Shown piece after piece: positions 51,002-59,525 of a stretch of DNA of 64,000 nt. Source of the DNA: Streptomyces nitrosporeus (GTDB lineage Bacteria > Actinomycetota > Actinomycetes > Streptomycetales > Streptomycetaceae); contig NZ_CP023702.1 in NCBI RefSeq assembly GCF_008704555.1, forward strand, positions 5,432,001-5,496,000, read 5' to 3'. The position numbers were made by a program, and so were the translations under genes. The number at the start of each line of letters is the position of its first letter. Positions within the stretch are counted from its first letter, which is position 1. The notes below the pieces were generated by a model that saw nothing but the letters and a program-made list of their open reading frames with translations, searched no databases and was not told the DNA's origin.

Positions 51002-52800
51002 ACGGACCCCTTCGCCGGTCCGGCGGCGCTCGCGGACGGGTCCGCCTCCGCCGTCTCCAGAGCGGTGCGCACCTGGGTGACGGTCAGCCATTCCCGCGGG
51101 GCCAGGATCTTCGCGGTCTGCGGGGCGAATGCGGGGGAGGAGACCACCACCCGGGCGGTCGGGCCGTCGGCGACGACCTCCCCGTCCGCGAGGACCACCA
51201 CCCGGTGGGCCAGCTCCGCCGCCAGTTCCACGTCGTGGGTGGCCATGACGATGGCGTGGCCCGCACGCGCCAGCCCGCGCAGGACGCCCACCAGCCGCGC
51301 CTTCGCCGCGTAGTCGAGGCCGCGGGTCGGCTCGTCCAGCAGCAGGAGCGGGGGCCGGGCCGTCAGGACCAGGGCGAGGGCCAGCGCGAGCCGCTGCCCC
51401 TCGGACAGGTCCCGGGGGTGGGTGCCGTCCGGCACCCCCGGCAGCAGCTCGGAGACCAGGGCACGGCAGCTCCCGGCGGGCGCGCCCGCGTCGGAGTCGG
51501 CCGCCGCGCACTCGGCGGCGACCGTGTCCGCGTACAGCAGGTCGCGGGGCTCCTGGGGGACCAGGCCGACGCGGCGCACCATGTCCCGGGGGGCCGTGCG
51601 GGCCGGGGGCAGGCCGCCCACCGCCACGGAACCGGTGGTCGGTTCCAGCATCCCGACGAGGGTGGCCAGCAGGGTCGACTTGCCCGCGCCGTTCCGGCCC
51701 ATCAGCGCCACCGTCTCACCGGGCACCACGGACAGGGTGATCCGGCACAGCGCCTCGACCCGGCCGCGCCGTACGCCCATCCCCTCGACCCGGGCGACCG
51801 CCTCCGCGCCGCTTCGGGCACGGGTCCCGCCGGACCCCGCGGTGTCCGCCGGTCCCCCCGCCTTCCCCGGGGACGCCCGGCGGCCGAAGAGCCGGCCGAG
51901 GATCCCGGCGGGCGCGGCGGGAGGCAGGGGAGGCAGCGCGGTGACGGCCGCCCCTCCGGGACCGGCCGGGGACGGGACGGGCACATGGGCGAGCCGTTCC
52001 CGGAGGGCCGCCGAACGGCGGCGGGCGTCGCGCACCGACAGCGGCAGCGGGTCCCAGCCCGCCAGCCGGCCCAGCGCCACCACCGGGGGCCGCACGGGCG
52101 AGACCGCCATGACCTCGGCCGGCGGGCCCAGCACCGGTGCGGCGCCGGGCGAGGGCAGCAGCAGGACCTGGTCCGCGTACTGCACCACCCGCTCCAGCCG
52201 GTGCTCGGCCATCAGCACGGTGGTGCCCAGGTCGTGCACCAGGCGCTGCAGCACCGCCAGCACCTCCTCGGCGGCCGCCGGGTCCAGGGCGGACGTCGGC
52301 TCGTCCAGGACCAGCACCTTCGGGTGCGGGGTGAGGACCGAACCGATCGCGACCCGCTGCTGCTGGCCGCCGGAGAGCGTGGAGATCGGGCGGTCCCGCA
52401 GCTGCGCCAGGCCCAGCAGGTCGAGCGTCTCCTCGACCCGCCGGCGCATCACGTCCGGCGGCAGCCCCAGCGACTCCATCCCGTACGCCAGTTCGTCCTC
52501 GACCGTGGCGGTGACGAAGTGGGAGAGCGGGTCCTGGCCCACCGTGCCGACCAGGTCGGCCAGCTCGCGCGGCTTGTGGGTGCGGGTGTCCCGGCCGCCG
52601 ACGGTCACCCTGCCCGTCAGCCTGCCACCGGTGAAATGCGGTACGAGACCCGAGACGGTGCCCAGCAGGGTCGACTTGCCGACACCCGACGGGCCGACCA
52701 GCAGGACGAGTTCGCCCTCCGGCACGGTGAGGTCCACGCCCGAGAGGGTGGGCCGCTCCGCGTCCTCGTACCGGACGGAGACATGGTCGAAGCGGATCAC
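50998..52800 (-). CDS. ECF transporter ATP-binding protein, two ABC domains fused
   Basis: It is 600 residues long. Domain 1 (1 to about 235) has Walker A GPSGVGKST (36-44), signature LSGGQQQR and Walker B VLVLDEPTSALD. A linker of about 95 residues is Pro/Ala/Gly-rich. Domain 2 has Walker A GRNGAGKST (368-376), signature LSEGQRLA and Walker B LLLLDEPTRGLD. This is the A/A' pair of an energy-coupling-factor importer in one chain. The start is GTG 52800, overlapping the T-component stop as GTGA; the open frame upstream is antisense/shadow. It energises uptake with the T and S proteins. Confidence 0.93.
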   Translation of the reverse strand: MIRFDHVSVRYEDAERPTLSGVDLTVPEGELVLLVGPSGVGKSTLLGTVSGLVPHFTGGRLTGRVTVGGRDTRTHKPRELADLVGTVGQDPLSHFVTATVEDELAYGMESLGLPPDVMRRRVEETLDLLGLAQLRDRPISTLSGGQQQRVAIGSVLTPHPKVLVLDEPTSALDPAAAEEVLAVLQRLVHDLGTTVLMAEHRLERVVQYADQVLLLPSPGAAPVLGPPAEVMAVSPVRPPVVALGRLAGWDPLPLSVRDARRRSAALRERLAHVPVPSPAGPGGAAVTALPPLPPAAPAGILGRLFGRRASPGKAGGPADTAGSGGTRARSGAEAVARVEGMGVRRGRVEALCRITLSVVPGETVALMGRNGAGKSTLLATLVGMLEPTTGSVAVGGLPPARTAPRDMVRRVGLVPQEPRDLLYADTVAAECAAADSDAGAPAGSCRALVSELLPGVPDGTHPRDLSEGQRLALALALVLTARPPLLLLDEPTRGLDYAAKARLVGVLRGLARAGHAIVMATHDVELAAELAHRVVVLADGEVVADGPTARVVVSSPAFAPQTAKILAPREWLTVTQVRTALETAEADPSASAAGPAKGSV

Positions 52801-53948
52801 TGCTGCTCCTCGGGGGCCGTGGGGGAAGCCGGCGGCGGGACGGGCGCGACGGCGGCGGGCAGCAGCCCGGCCAGCACCGCCGCGGCCGGCCACAGCGGCA
52901 GGACGGGGGCGGTCAGCGGGATGACACCGGGGCGCAGCGCCTCCGGGTCGGTGACGCCCGCGGCGATCATCGCCGCCGCGACGGCCGCACCCGAGCCGGC
53001 GACCAGCCAGGCGCGCACCCCCCACCGGTCCGGGCGGTAGCGGGTACGCACCGAGCGGCGGCCGCCCAGCCGCAGTCCGGCGAGCGCCGCGACCAGCCCC
53101 GCCAGCAGCAGCGGCAGCCCGTAACCCGCCCCCTCGGCGGACAGCAGGCCGTACGTGCCGGCGCACACGCCCAGCAGCCCGCCGAGGGTCAGGGCGTTGG
53201 TGGTGCGCCGGACGGCGGGCGGGACCCGGGCGGTACGCCCGTACCCCCGCGCGTCCATCGACGCCGCCAGCGCCACCGAACGCTCCAGCGCGCCCTCGAC
53301 GACGGGCAGCCCGATCTGCAGCACCGCGGCGACACCGCCGGCCGGCCGGCCGCGCAGCCGGCGGGCCCGGCGCAGCCGCACCACGTCGGCGACCATGTTC
53401 GGCGCGAAGGTCATCGCCACGACGACGGCCACCCCCGCCTCGTACAGCGCGCCCGGCAGCGACTTCAGCAGCCGGGCGGGATCGGCCAGCGAGTTCGCCG
53501 CGCCGACGCAGATCAGCAGGGTGGCCAGCTTCGCCCCGTCGTACAGCGCGAAGACCAGCTGTTCGGCGGTGACCGTGCCGCCGATCCTGATCCCCTGGGC
53601 CCAGTCGGGCAGCGGCACCTCGGGCAGGGCGAACAGCGGGTGCACCCCCGGCAGCGGCGACCCGAGCACCACGGAGAACACCAGCCGCACGCCGACGACG
53701 AACAGCCCCAGCTTCACGAACGCCCCGTACGAACGGGCCCACGGCGCGTCCGTACGGCGCGCCGCCACCACATAGCCCGCCACGCCGACCAGCAGGCCCA
53801 GCAGCAGAGGGTTGGTCGTCCGGGACGCGGCGGTGGCCAGCCCCAGCGCCCACAGCCACCAGGCACCGGCCGGCAGGGCGTTGCCCCGGGACGCCCGGGG
53901 CGCCCGCAGGGCACGGCGGACCCGGGCGGCACCCGTGGAGGGACTCAT
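52797..53948 (-). CDS. ECF transporter T component (CbiQ/EcfT family)
   Basis: It is 383 residues long with a hydrophobic bundle: LWALGLATAASRTTNPLLLG, WARSYGAFVKLGLFVVGVRL, VVVAMTFAPNMVADVVRLRR. The coupling motif of EcfT appears as RLRRARRLRGRP and the later ALAASMDARGYGRTARVPPA (A-R-G with R-x-x-G). The start ATG 53948 overlaps the upstream stop by ATGA. EcfT links the ATPases to the S component. The C-terminal 130 residues (additional helices and a Pro tail) go beyond the core family. Confidence 0.9.
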   Translation of the reverse strand: MSPSTGAARVRRALRAPRASRGNALPAGAWWLWALGLATAASRTTNPLLLGLLVGVAGYVVAARRTDAPWARSYGAFVKLGLFVVGVRLVFSVVLGSPLPGVHPLFALPEVPLPDWAQGIRIGGTVTAEQLVFALYDGAKLATLLICVGAANSLADPARLLKSLPGALYEAGVAVVVAMTFAPNMVADVVRLRRARRLRGRPAGGVAAVLQIGLPVVEGALERSVALAASMDARGYGRTARVPPAVRRTTNALTLGGLLGVCAGTYGLLSAEGAGYGLPLLLAGLVAALAGLRLGGRRSVRTRYRPDRWGVRAWLVAGSGAAVAAAMIAAGVTDPEALRPGVIPLTAPVLPLWPAAAVLAGLLPAAVAPVPPPASPTAPEEQQ

Positions 53949-54631
53949 CGGCTGCGGCGGGCCCGCAGGACGGCGGCGACACCGAGCAGGAGCACCGCGC
54001 CGACACCGGTCAGGACACCCGCCGAAGGGCCGCCCCCGGAACCGTCCGAGCCCTGGGCGGAGACCGGGTCCCCGGAGGGGGCGGCACCGTCCGCCGGGCC
54101 GCCGGAGGCCCCGGAGGCTCCGGCGACCTGCTCGCCGCAGCCGGTGCGCGGGTAGTCCGATATCGCGCAGAGCATCGCGGAACTGTCGTACCGCAGGGGC
54201 GTCGCCACCGACGCCAGCGCCTCGGCGGCGCTCGACCCCGGGGCGACCCGCGCGCACGCGGTGCGCAGCGCGGGAGGCCGCTCGCCCTCCGGGGCGTCCG
54301 CGGCCGTACCCGGATCGATGACCAGGGCGATCCGCTCGGTGCCGCCCTTCGGCGGCGTACCCGCGCAGATCGTGGAGAAGTCCGGAGCGCGCCGCGGCTG
54401 CGCGGAGTCCTGGGAGTCCTCGCTGACCGAGAAGCGGAAGCCCCACACCGTCCCGTCGTCCGGCCGGACCAGGGAGGGGCCCTGCGTGGCGTACGTCCAC
54501 CCCGTGCCGCCGTCGCCCTCCCAGAACGACCAGTAGCGGTAACCGGCCGCCTGCGCGCTGCCCGCGCCGGACACGGTCAGGACAGCGGCGGCCAGGAACA
54601 GCGGCACGGCGGTGCGCCCCGGACGCCTCAC
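53945..54631 (-). CDS. Secreted, membrane-anchored SCO2322-type protein, DUF4430-like
   Basis: It is 228 residues long. Signal peptide 1 to about 28, then GYRYWSFWEGDGGTGWTYAT and PDDGTVWGFRFSVSEDS. A second module runs CARVAPGSSAAEALASV to SSAMLCAISDYPRTGCGE. A Ser/Gly/Ala linker and a C-terminal helix with R-A-R-R-S-R follow. The W-Y/W motif with the P-x-D-G-x-x-W strand, and the V-x-P-G-x-S-x-x-E-A-L ... L-C-x-I-x-x-Y-P-x-x-G-C pattern, resemble DUF4430, the beta domain of transcobalamin/intrinsic factor. It sits between the alpha-toroid and T-component genes with both ends overlapping (GTGA, ATGA). The start is GTG 54631. A role in cobalamin/cobinamide binding outside the cell is inferred. 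Confidence 0.72.
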   Translation of the reverse strand: MRRPGRTAVPLFLAAAVLTVSGAGSAQAAGYRYWSFWEGDGGTGWTYATQGPSLVRPDDGTVWGFRFSVSEDSQDSAQPRRAPDFSTICAGTPPKGGTERIALVIDPGTAADAPEGERPPALRTACARVAPGSSAAEALASVATPLRYDSSAMLCAISDYPRTGCGEQVAGASGASGGPADGAAPSGDPVSAQGSDGSGGGPSAGVLTGVGAVLLLGVAAVLRARRSR

Positions 54632-55881
54632 AGCTGCTGGTTCTTCCGGCGCCCGCTCAGCAGGAAACCGATGCCCGCGCCGAAGGCCAGGCCGATGCCG
54701 ACCAGCCACCAGACACCGAGCCCGCCGTCGTCGCTGGTGGTGTCCTCGGGCTCGTCCTGGGTCGCCGTGGGGGAGGGGACGGCCGTCGCGGCGGGCGCGG
54801 GGCCCTGCGCGTTGAGCTGCCTGACCAGGTCGACGCCGCCGAAGTCCCGGGCGTCGGTACCGGTGGCGTGGGCGGCCAGCACCAGCTGGGCGGTGGCGGC
54901 CGGGCCGCCCTTCTCCGCCCAGTCCCCGGCGTTCTTCTCCAGATAGGCGACGGCCTTCTCCGCCTGGTCCTTGTGCCCCGAGGCGGCCAGGGCCACGACC
55001 GCGTCGGCGGTGTTGCCGAAGTCCGGCTGCGGCTCGGACTCCTCGGCACCGGGCATCGGCGGCAGCTGGAGGTGACCGGAGCCGGCCAGGGCCTTCGCCA
55101 GGTAGAAGGCGCCGTTCTGCGCGGTCTGCTCGACGGTCAGGCCGTCGCCCTCGTGGCAGACCGGCTTCCGCACCGCGTTGGAGTTGCCGGCCGCCATGCC
55201 CTTGCCCATCGCGCCGAGCACCGCGGCCGCGGTGGCGTCCGCGTTGGCGGTGAGCTTGCCGTCCTTGTCCGGCTGGTAGGCGAACGCGCCGGCGCCCTCG
55301 CCGTCGCACGGCAGGGCGAAGGACTGCAGCGCCGTGTAGGGCGAGGCGCCGTCGTCGGTGGTGATGTCGGCCAGCGGGACACCCGCCCGGGCCAGGGCGC
55401 CGGTCACCACGGCGGTGGAGTTGGCGTCACTGGGGCTGCCGGGGTTGTAGCCCCAGCCGCCGTCCTCGTTCTGTACGGACTTCAGCCAGCTGACCGAGTT
55501 GTCCACCGTCGGCCGGTGGGAGTTCAGCTCCATCAGCGCCTGGACGGCCGCGGCGGTGGCGTTGGTGTCGGCCACCGTCTTGTCGTCGCAGGGCTTCGAG
55601 GCGTCCCGGTAGGAGGCGTAGGCACCGCTGTCGCACTGCTGGGCCACGAGCCAGTCCACGGACTTCGTGGCGGGGGTGACCAGCTCTATCTTCTGGGCCA
55701 GGAAAGCCATCGACTGGCGCCAGACCCCGTCGTAGGTGGGGTCCGCGGTGCCGTACAGGCCCTCGGGGAGCTTCGTGGACGGGGACGGCGACGGGCTCGG
55801 GGCGGCGGACGCGGCAGGTGCGGCCGCGGCCGAGAGCACGGCGGTGATCGCGAGCGCTGCCGCGCGGCGGCGTACGGTCAT
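54628..55881 (-). CDS. Secreted, membrane-anchored prenyltransferase-fold (alpha/alpha-toroid) protein
   Basis: It is 417 residues long. Signal peptide 1-27, a Pro/Ser linker, then squalene-cyclase/prenyltransferase-type repeats: SVDWLVAQQCDSGAYASYRD, SVSWLKSVQNEDGGWGYNPG, NGAFYLAKALAGSGHLQLPP and AVAYLEKNAGDWAEKGGPAA. A Thr/Pro/Asp linker and a C-terminal helix VWWLVGIGLAFGAGIGFLLS with RRKNQQL anchor it. Transcobalamin/intrinsic factor alpha domains share this toroid fold. It is the first gene behind the cobalamin riboswitch. The role as extracellular corrinoid binder is inferred; no prenyl chemistry is implied. The ATG at 55881 has AGGAGAGG eleven bases upstream. Confidence 0.82.
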   Translation of the reverse strand: MTVRRRAAALAITAVLSAAAAPAASAAPSPSPSPSTKLPEGLYGTADPTYDGVWRQSMAFLAQKIELVTPATKSVDWLVAQQCDSGAYASYRDASKPCDDKTVADTNATAAAVQALMELNSHRPTVDNSVSWLKSVQNEDGGWGYNPGSPSDANSTAVVTGALARAGVPLADITTDDGASPYTALQSFALPCDGEGAGAFAYQPDKDGKLTANADATAAAVLGAMGKGMAAGNSNAVRKPVCHEGDGLTVEQTAQNGAFYLAKALAGSGHLQLPPMPGAEESEPQPDFGNTADAVVALAASGHKDQAEKAVAYLEKNAGDWAEKGGPAATAQLVLAAHATGTDARDFGGVDLVRQLNAQGPAPAATAVPSPTATQDEPEDTTSDDGGLGVWWLVGIGLAFGAGIGFLLSGRRKNQQL

Positions 55882-55999
55882 GGCTGGCTGGGCCTCTCCT
55901 GGAGGACCGGGACACGGGCACACGGGTGCACCGGGCTCCGGCCCCGTATACCTCGACGGTGCCGGCCACCGGGGTTCCGGCGGCACGAGCCGGTCATCG

Positions 56000-56125
56000 C
56001 ACGCGCGGGGCATTCCGGCTCGTCCGCTCCGGGGAGCGGACATACGGCTGCGGGCCAGCGCCGGATTCGCACCGGCTTCCCCCCGTACGGGCATGATGAC
56101 GACCCCCTCACTCTACCGGGGGACA
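56000..56125 (-). ncRNA. Cobalamin riboswitch
   Basis: Read on the minus strand it carries the class hallmark: GGGGGAAGCCGGTGCGAATC followed by CGGCGCTGGCCCGCAGCCGTA (56085-56043). This matches the conserved GGGAA, GGTG-x-(A)A-x-x-CC and CCCGC-(A)-x-C-x-GT series. A closing region GAGCCGGAATGCCCC appears about 30 bases later (56023-56009). It lies 120 bases before the start of the ECF operon. High cobalamin would switch off the downstream genes. The outer boundaries are approximate. Confidence 0.88.
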
Positions 56126-56282
56126 CGGCGGCTCCCCCGGTCGCACCGTGCCGCCTGCCCGGCGGTCTGCCGCGGAAGGCCGGGTGCGGGGGCTTCCCAG
56201 CAGGTCAGGGTGCGTGCGAGACTCCGGCGGACATCACACGGGCACCGCTCGTGGAAGGGACGAGACGGAGCGGGAAGCACCT

Positions 56283-56792
56283 GTGCGCAGAAGAGGTACG
56301 GCGGCCGTGGCCGCCGGGGTGAGCGTGTTCATGGCCGTGACCACGGGCTGCGGGCTCATCGGGCCGGACGAGGAGAAGACCCCCGCGAAGGCCTCGCCCT
56401 CGCCCCTTCTGCCGTTCACCAAGGAGACGGTCGCGGACGAGATAGCGGCTTACACTTTCGCCGCCGGGCTTCCGGACGGCGACACCTCCGCCGCCGGCAT
56501 GCCGGAAGGCGCCTGGCGGGAGTGCGTGACCCCCTGGCACGGGACCGTCCCCGCGGACCGGGCCGCCGAGGGCTTCGAGGGAACGGTCAAACGGCTGCGC
56601 CAGCACGACTGGGAGATCGTCTCCCGCCACGCCGAGGGCGACGTCTCCTTCCGTACGTTCGCCAAGCGCGGCTGGAAGCTCTACGCCCGGCACCAGGCCC
56701 TGGGGGACACCCAGGCGGTGGCCTTCACCGGGGTCGAGGACGGCTGCGAACTGCCCGAGGGCCTGAAGGACGAGGTCCTGGACCCGGCCTGA
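56283..56792 (+). CDS. Putative lipoprotein, function unknown
   Basis: It is 169 residues long. A short signal (RRRGTAAVAAGVSVFMAVTT) leads to a lipobox-like VTTGC, with Cys about residue 23. Then GLIGPDEEKTPAKASPSP, FTKETVADEIAAYTFAAGLP and HDWEIVSRHAEGDVSFRTFA. The weak lipobox makes lipid attachment probable but not certain. The start is GTG 56283 at the signal peptide; the open frame extends upstream without a better start. It diverges from the riboswitch-led operon. No family is recognised. Confidence 0.65.
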   Translation: MRRRGTAAVAAGVSVFMAVTTGCGLIGPDEEKTPAKASPSPLLPFTKETVADEIAAYTFAAGLPDGDTSAAGMPEGAWRECVTPWHGTVPADRAAEGFEGTVKRLRQHDWEIVSRHAEGDVSFRTFAKRGWKLYARHQALGDTQAVAFTGVEDGCELPEGLKDEVLDPA

Positions 56793-56863
56793 CCGGCGGA
56801 GCGGCGTCCTGGACCCGGCCCGGCGGGCGGAACCGCAGGGCCGGACGGAGCGTCACGGCAGAC

Positions 56864-57208
56864 ATGAAGCAGTTGAAATATGAACAGGATTACGCGGGGT
56901 GCCTGCTCGCCGTCGTGGGTGCCACGGCCGCCCTCCTCGCCTGGGCCCCGCTCGCCCGGATCAGTGTCACCGGCGGCTTCGAGGGCATGCACCGCGATCT
57001 CAGCGTGTTCTACGTCGACCTCCCGCTGATCGCCCTCGGCGGGGCGCTCCTGCCCCCGCTCGTCCGGAGCCTGGCGCGGCGCTGCGCGGTCCGGCCGTGG
57101 GGAGCGCTGGCCCTGGCCCTCGCCGCGCTCGCGCTCGGCGTCTGGGGGCTCATCAGCTGGTGGGAGCCCTACCGGCAGCCGGAGTTCATGGGACTGGGCG
57201 CCCGGTAG
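56864..57208 (+). CDS. Small membrane protein
   Basis: It is 114 residues long with three hydrophobic segments: YAGCLLAVVGATAALLAWAP, FYVDLPLIALGGALLPPLVR and GALALALAALALGVWGLISW. The N-terminus is basic-hydrophilic (MKQLKYEQD). It is an integral membrane protein of unknown role. It is on the plus strand with the lipoprotein gene, 71 bp after it. Confidence 0.65.
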   Translation: MKQLKYEQDYAGCLLAVVGATAALLAWAPLARISVTGGFEGMHRDLSVFYVDLPLIALGGALLPPLVRSLARRCAVRPWGALALALAALALGVWGLISWWEPYRQPEFMGLGAR

Positions 57209-57261
57209 GACGCCGGGCGGCCGGGCCGGATCCCCTCGTGCCCGGACCGCGGCCGGCCCGG

Positions 57262-57885
57262 TCAGCCGGCGCCGGGCCGCCCGGGGCCGTCCCCCGCCGG
57301 GCCGATCAGTCGGCACACCGTCTCGATGTCCCGCCCCACCTGGGCGATCGACTCCCGGCCCGACAGCCAGGTGATCAGCGCGGAGTGCCAGGTGTGCTCG
57401 ATGACGCGGACCGCGGCGAGCTGCTCCCGGGTGGGCTCCCGGACCCCTATCGCGTCCACGATGATCGCCGTGGTCAGCCGGGAGACCGCGTCCACCTCGG
57501 GGCTCACCCCGCGGTCGGCGAAGGTGAAGGCCCGCACCATGGCGTCCGCCAGGTGCGGCTCCCGCTGGAGCGCCCGGAAGGCCCGCATCAGGGTCTCGGC
57601 GACCCGCTGCGCGGCGTCCTGGCCGGCGGGCGGGCGCCTGCGGAGTGTGACCCGCAGGCGCTGGAGCTGTTCCTGCATCAGCGCCACCAGCAGATGGACC
57701 TTGGAGGGGAAGTAGCGGTACAGCGTGCCCAGGGCGACCCCGGCGGCGTCCGCCACCTCGCGCATCTGCACCGCCTCGAAGCCGCCCCGGCCGGCCAGCT
57801 GGGCGCCGGCCCGCAGGATGGAGCGCCGGCGGGCTTCCTGACGTGCCGTCAGAGCAGGCGCCGCAGGTCCGGTCTCCGCTGTCAT
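57262..57885 (-). CDS. TetR-family regulator, KstR-like
   Basis: It is 207 residues long. The helix-turn-helix is in FEAVQMREVADAAGVALGTL then YRYFPSKVHLLVALMQ, very like KstR-type TetR proteins of actinobacteria (which control steroid/fatty-acid genes through acyl-CoA ligands). The C-terminal ligand domain includes AFRALQREPHLADAMVRAFT and SRLTTAIIVDAIGVREPTRE. The ATG at 57885 begins MTAETGPAAPALTARQEARR. A perfect KstR-type palindrome lies in the 256-bp space before the divergent glycosyltransferase, so it probably controls that cassette and itself. The ligand is unknown. Confidence 0.85.
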   Translation of the reverse strand: MTAETGPAAPALTARQEARRRSILRAGAQLAGRGGFEAVQMREVADAAGVALGTLYRYFPSKVHLLVALMQEQLQRLRVTLRRRPPAGQDAAQRVAETLMRAFRALQREPHLADAMVRAFTFADRGVSPEVDAVSRLTTAIIVDAIGVREPTREQLAAVRVIEHTWHSALITWLSGRESIAQVGRDIETVCRLIGPAGDGPGRPGAG

Positions 57886-58072
57886 ATCTCCCACCCAAGG
57901 CTCCCTGCCGTGCCACGGGGACCGGAGCGGAAACGGGTTCCCTGTCCCCCGGAAGGAGGTTCCGGCGGCGGCCCGCGCCGGACGCCCGCCTGTCGTGGCG
58001 TGAATCACCTGCTCGGGCCGTCACACTGACGCTACCTGCCGGTAGATTCGGTGGCTGCTGTACCGACCAGTC

Positions 58073-58086
58073 TGAAACTTGTTCTA
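58073..58086. promoter_or_regulatory. KstR-type operator palindrome
   Basis: TGAAACTTGTTCTA fits the KstR consensus T-NN-AAC-NN-GTT-NN-A at every fixed position. It lies about 56 bases before the glycosyltransferase start and 188 bases from the TetR start. Confidence 0.7.
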
Positions 58087-58141
58087 GATTAGCGCGACCG
58101 GTTACGCTCCGGCGAACACCGCAGTGAGAAGGGGGCCGAGT

Positions 58142-59455
58142 GTGACCGCTGAGGCCATGGAGTCCGGTCCCCCCATGGGCGGTGCCCTCTCCGGTGCGGG
58201 CGGCGACCGGCCGCTGCGCATCGCGCTGCTGACCTACAAGGGCAACCCCTTCTGCGGGGGCCAGGGCGTCTACGTACGCCATCTCGGCCGTGAACTCGCC
58301 CGGCTCGGCCACCGCGTCGAGGTGATCGGGGCCCAGCCCTACCCCGTGCTCGACGAGGGCGTCCCGCTCACCGAACTGCCCAGCCTCGACCTGTACCGGC
58401 AGCCCGATCCCTTCCGCACGCCCAAGCGCGGCGAGTACCGCGACTGGATCGACGCCGCCGAGGTCGCCACCATGTGGACCGGGGGCTTCCCCGAGCCGCT
58501 CACCTTCAGCCTCCGGGCCCGCCGCCATCTGCTCGCCCGACGCGGCGAGTTCGACGTCGTGCACGACAACCAGACGCTGGGATACGGCCTGTTGGGGGAC
58601 CTCGGCGCCCCGCTCGTCACCACGATCCACCACCCCATCACCGTGGACCGCCGGCTCGACCTGGACGCCGCCCGGTCACGGCGCCGGCGGCTCTCGGTCC
58701 GCCGCTGGTACGCCTTCACCCGGATGCAGAAGCGGGTCGCGCGCCGGCTGCCGTCCGTCCTCACCGTGTCCGGCTCCTCGCGGGCGGAGATCGTCGAGCA
58801 CCTCGGGGTGCGCCCGGACCGCATCCGGGTCGTGCACATCGGCGCGGACACCGCTCTGTGGTCCCCCGACCCGTCCGTCGCCGAGGTGCCGGGCCGGATA
58901 GTGACCACCTCCAGCGCCGACGTACCGCTCAAGGGCCTCGTCCACCTCGTCGAGGCGCTCGCCAAACTCCGTACGGAGAACCCGCGGGCGCACCTCGTGG
59001 TCGTCGGCAAGCGGGCCGAGGACGGACCCGTCGCCCGTGCCATCGAGCGCTACGGCCTCACCGACACCGTCGAGTTCGTCAAGGGCATCAGCGACGAGGC
59101 CCTCGTCGACCTGGTCCGCAGCGCCCAGGTCTCCTGCGTCCCCTCCCTGTACGAGGGCTTCTCGCTGCCCGCCGCCGAGGCCATGGCCACCGGCACCCCG
59201 CTGGTGGCCACCACCGGCGGGGCGATCCCCGAGGTCACCGGCCCGGACGGCGAGGCGTGCCTGGCCGTGCCGCCCGGCGACGCGGGCGCCCTGGCCGCGG
59301 CGCTGGGCCGGCTCCTGGACGACGCCGCACTGCGCGCCCGCCTCGGCGCGGCCGGCCGCGCACGGGTGCTGGCCAACTTCACCTGGGCCAGAGCCGCCGC
59401 AGGCACCGCCGAGCTGTACCGTCAGGCGATCGCCGCCCGCGGAGCGCGCAGGTGA
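58142..59455 (+). CDS. Family 4 glycosyltransferase (GT-B)
   Basis: It is 437 residues long. The N-terminal Rossmann domain has IALLTYKGNPFCGGQGVYVR (G-x-G-V-Y donor/acceptor loop) and EFDVVHDNQTLGYGLLGDLG. The C-terminal domain has RIVTTSSADVPLKGLVHLVE, the catalytic E-x7-E in SLYEGFSLPAAEAMATGTPL and GAIPEVTGPDGEACLAV. It probably uses a nucleotide-sugar to glycosylate an unknown acceptor. The start is GTG 58142, with AGGGGG seven bases upstream; GTG 58124 is in frame. It is the first gene of a three-gene cassette. Confidence 0.93.
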   Translation: MTAEAMESGPPMGGALSGAGGDRPLRIALLTYKGNPFCGGQGVYVRHLGRELARLGHRVEVIGAQPYPVLDEGVPLTELPSLDLYRQPDPFRTPKRGEYRDWIDAAEVATMWTGGFPEPLTFSLRARRHLLARRGEFDVVHDNQTLGYGLLGDLGAPLVTTIHHPITVDRRLDLDAARSRRRRLSVRRWYAFTRMQKRVARRLPSVLTVSGSSRAEIVEHLGVRPDRIRVVHIGADTALWSPDPSVAEVPGRIVTTSSADVPLKGLVHLVEALAKLRTENPRAHLVVVGKRAEDGPVARAIERYGLTDTVEFVKGISDEALVDLVRSAQVSCVPSLYEGFSLPAAEAMATGTPLVATTGGAIPEVTGPDGEACLAVPPGDAGALAAALGRLLDDAALRARLGAAGRARVLANFTWARAAAGTAELYRQAIAARGARR

Positions 59456-59525
59456 CCCCTCCCCCGGCTTCCCCGAATTCCGTGGCTCCCGCAGCCTTTT
59501 CCCCCGACCTCGAAGGCAGGCACCC

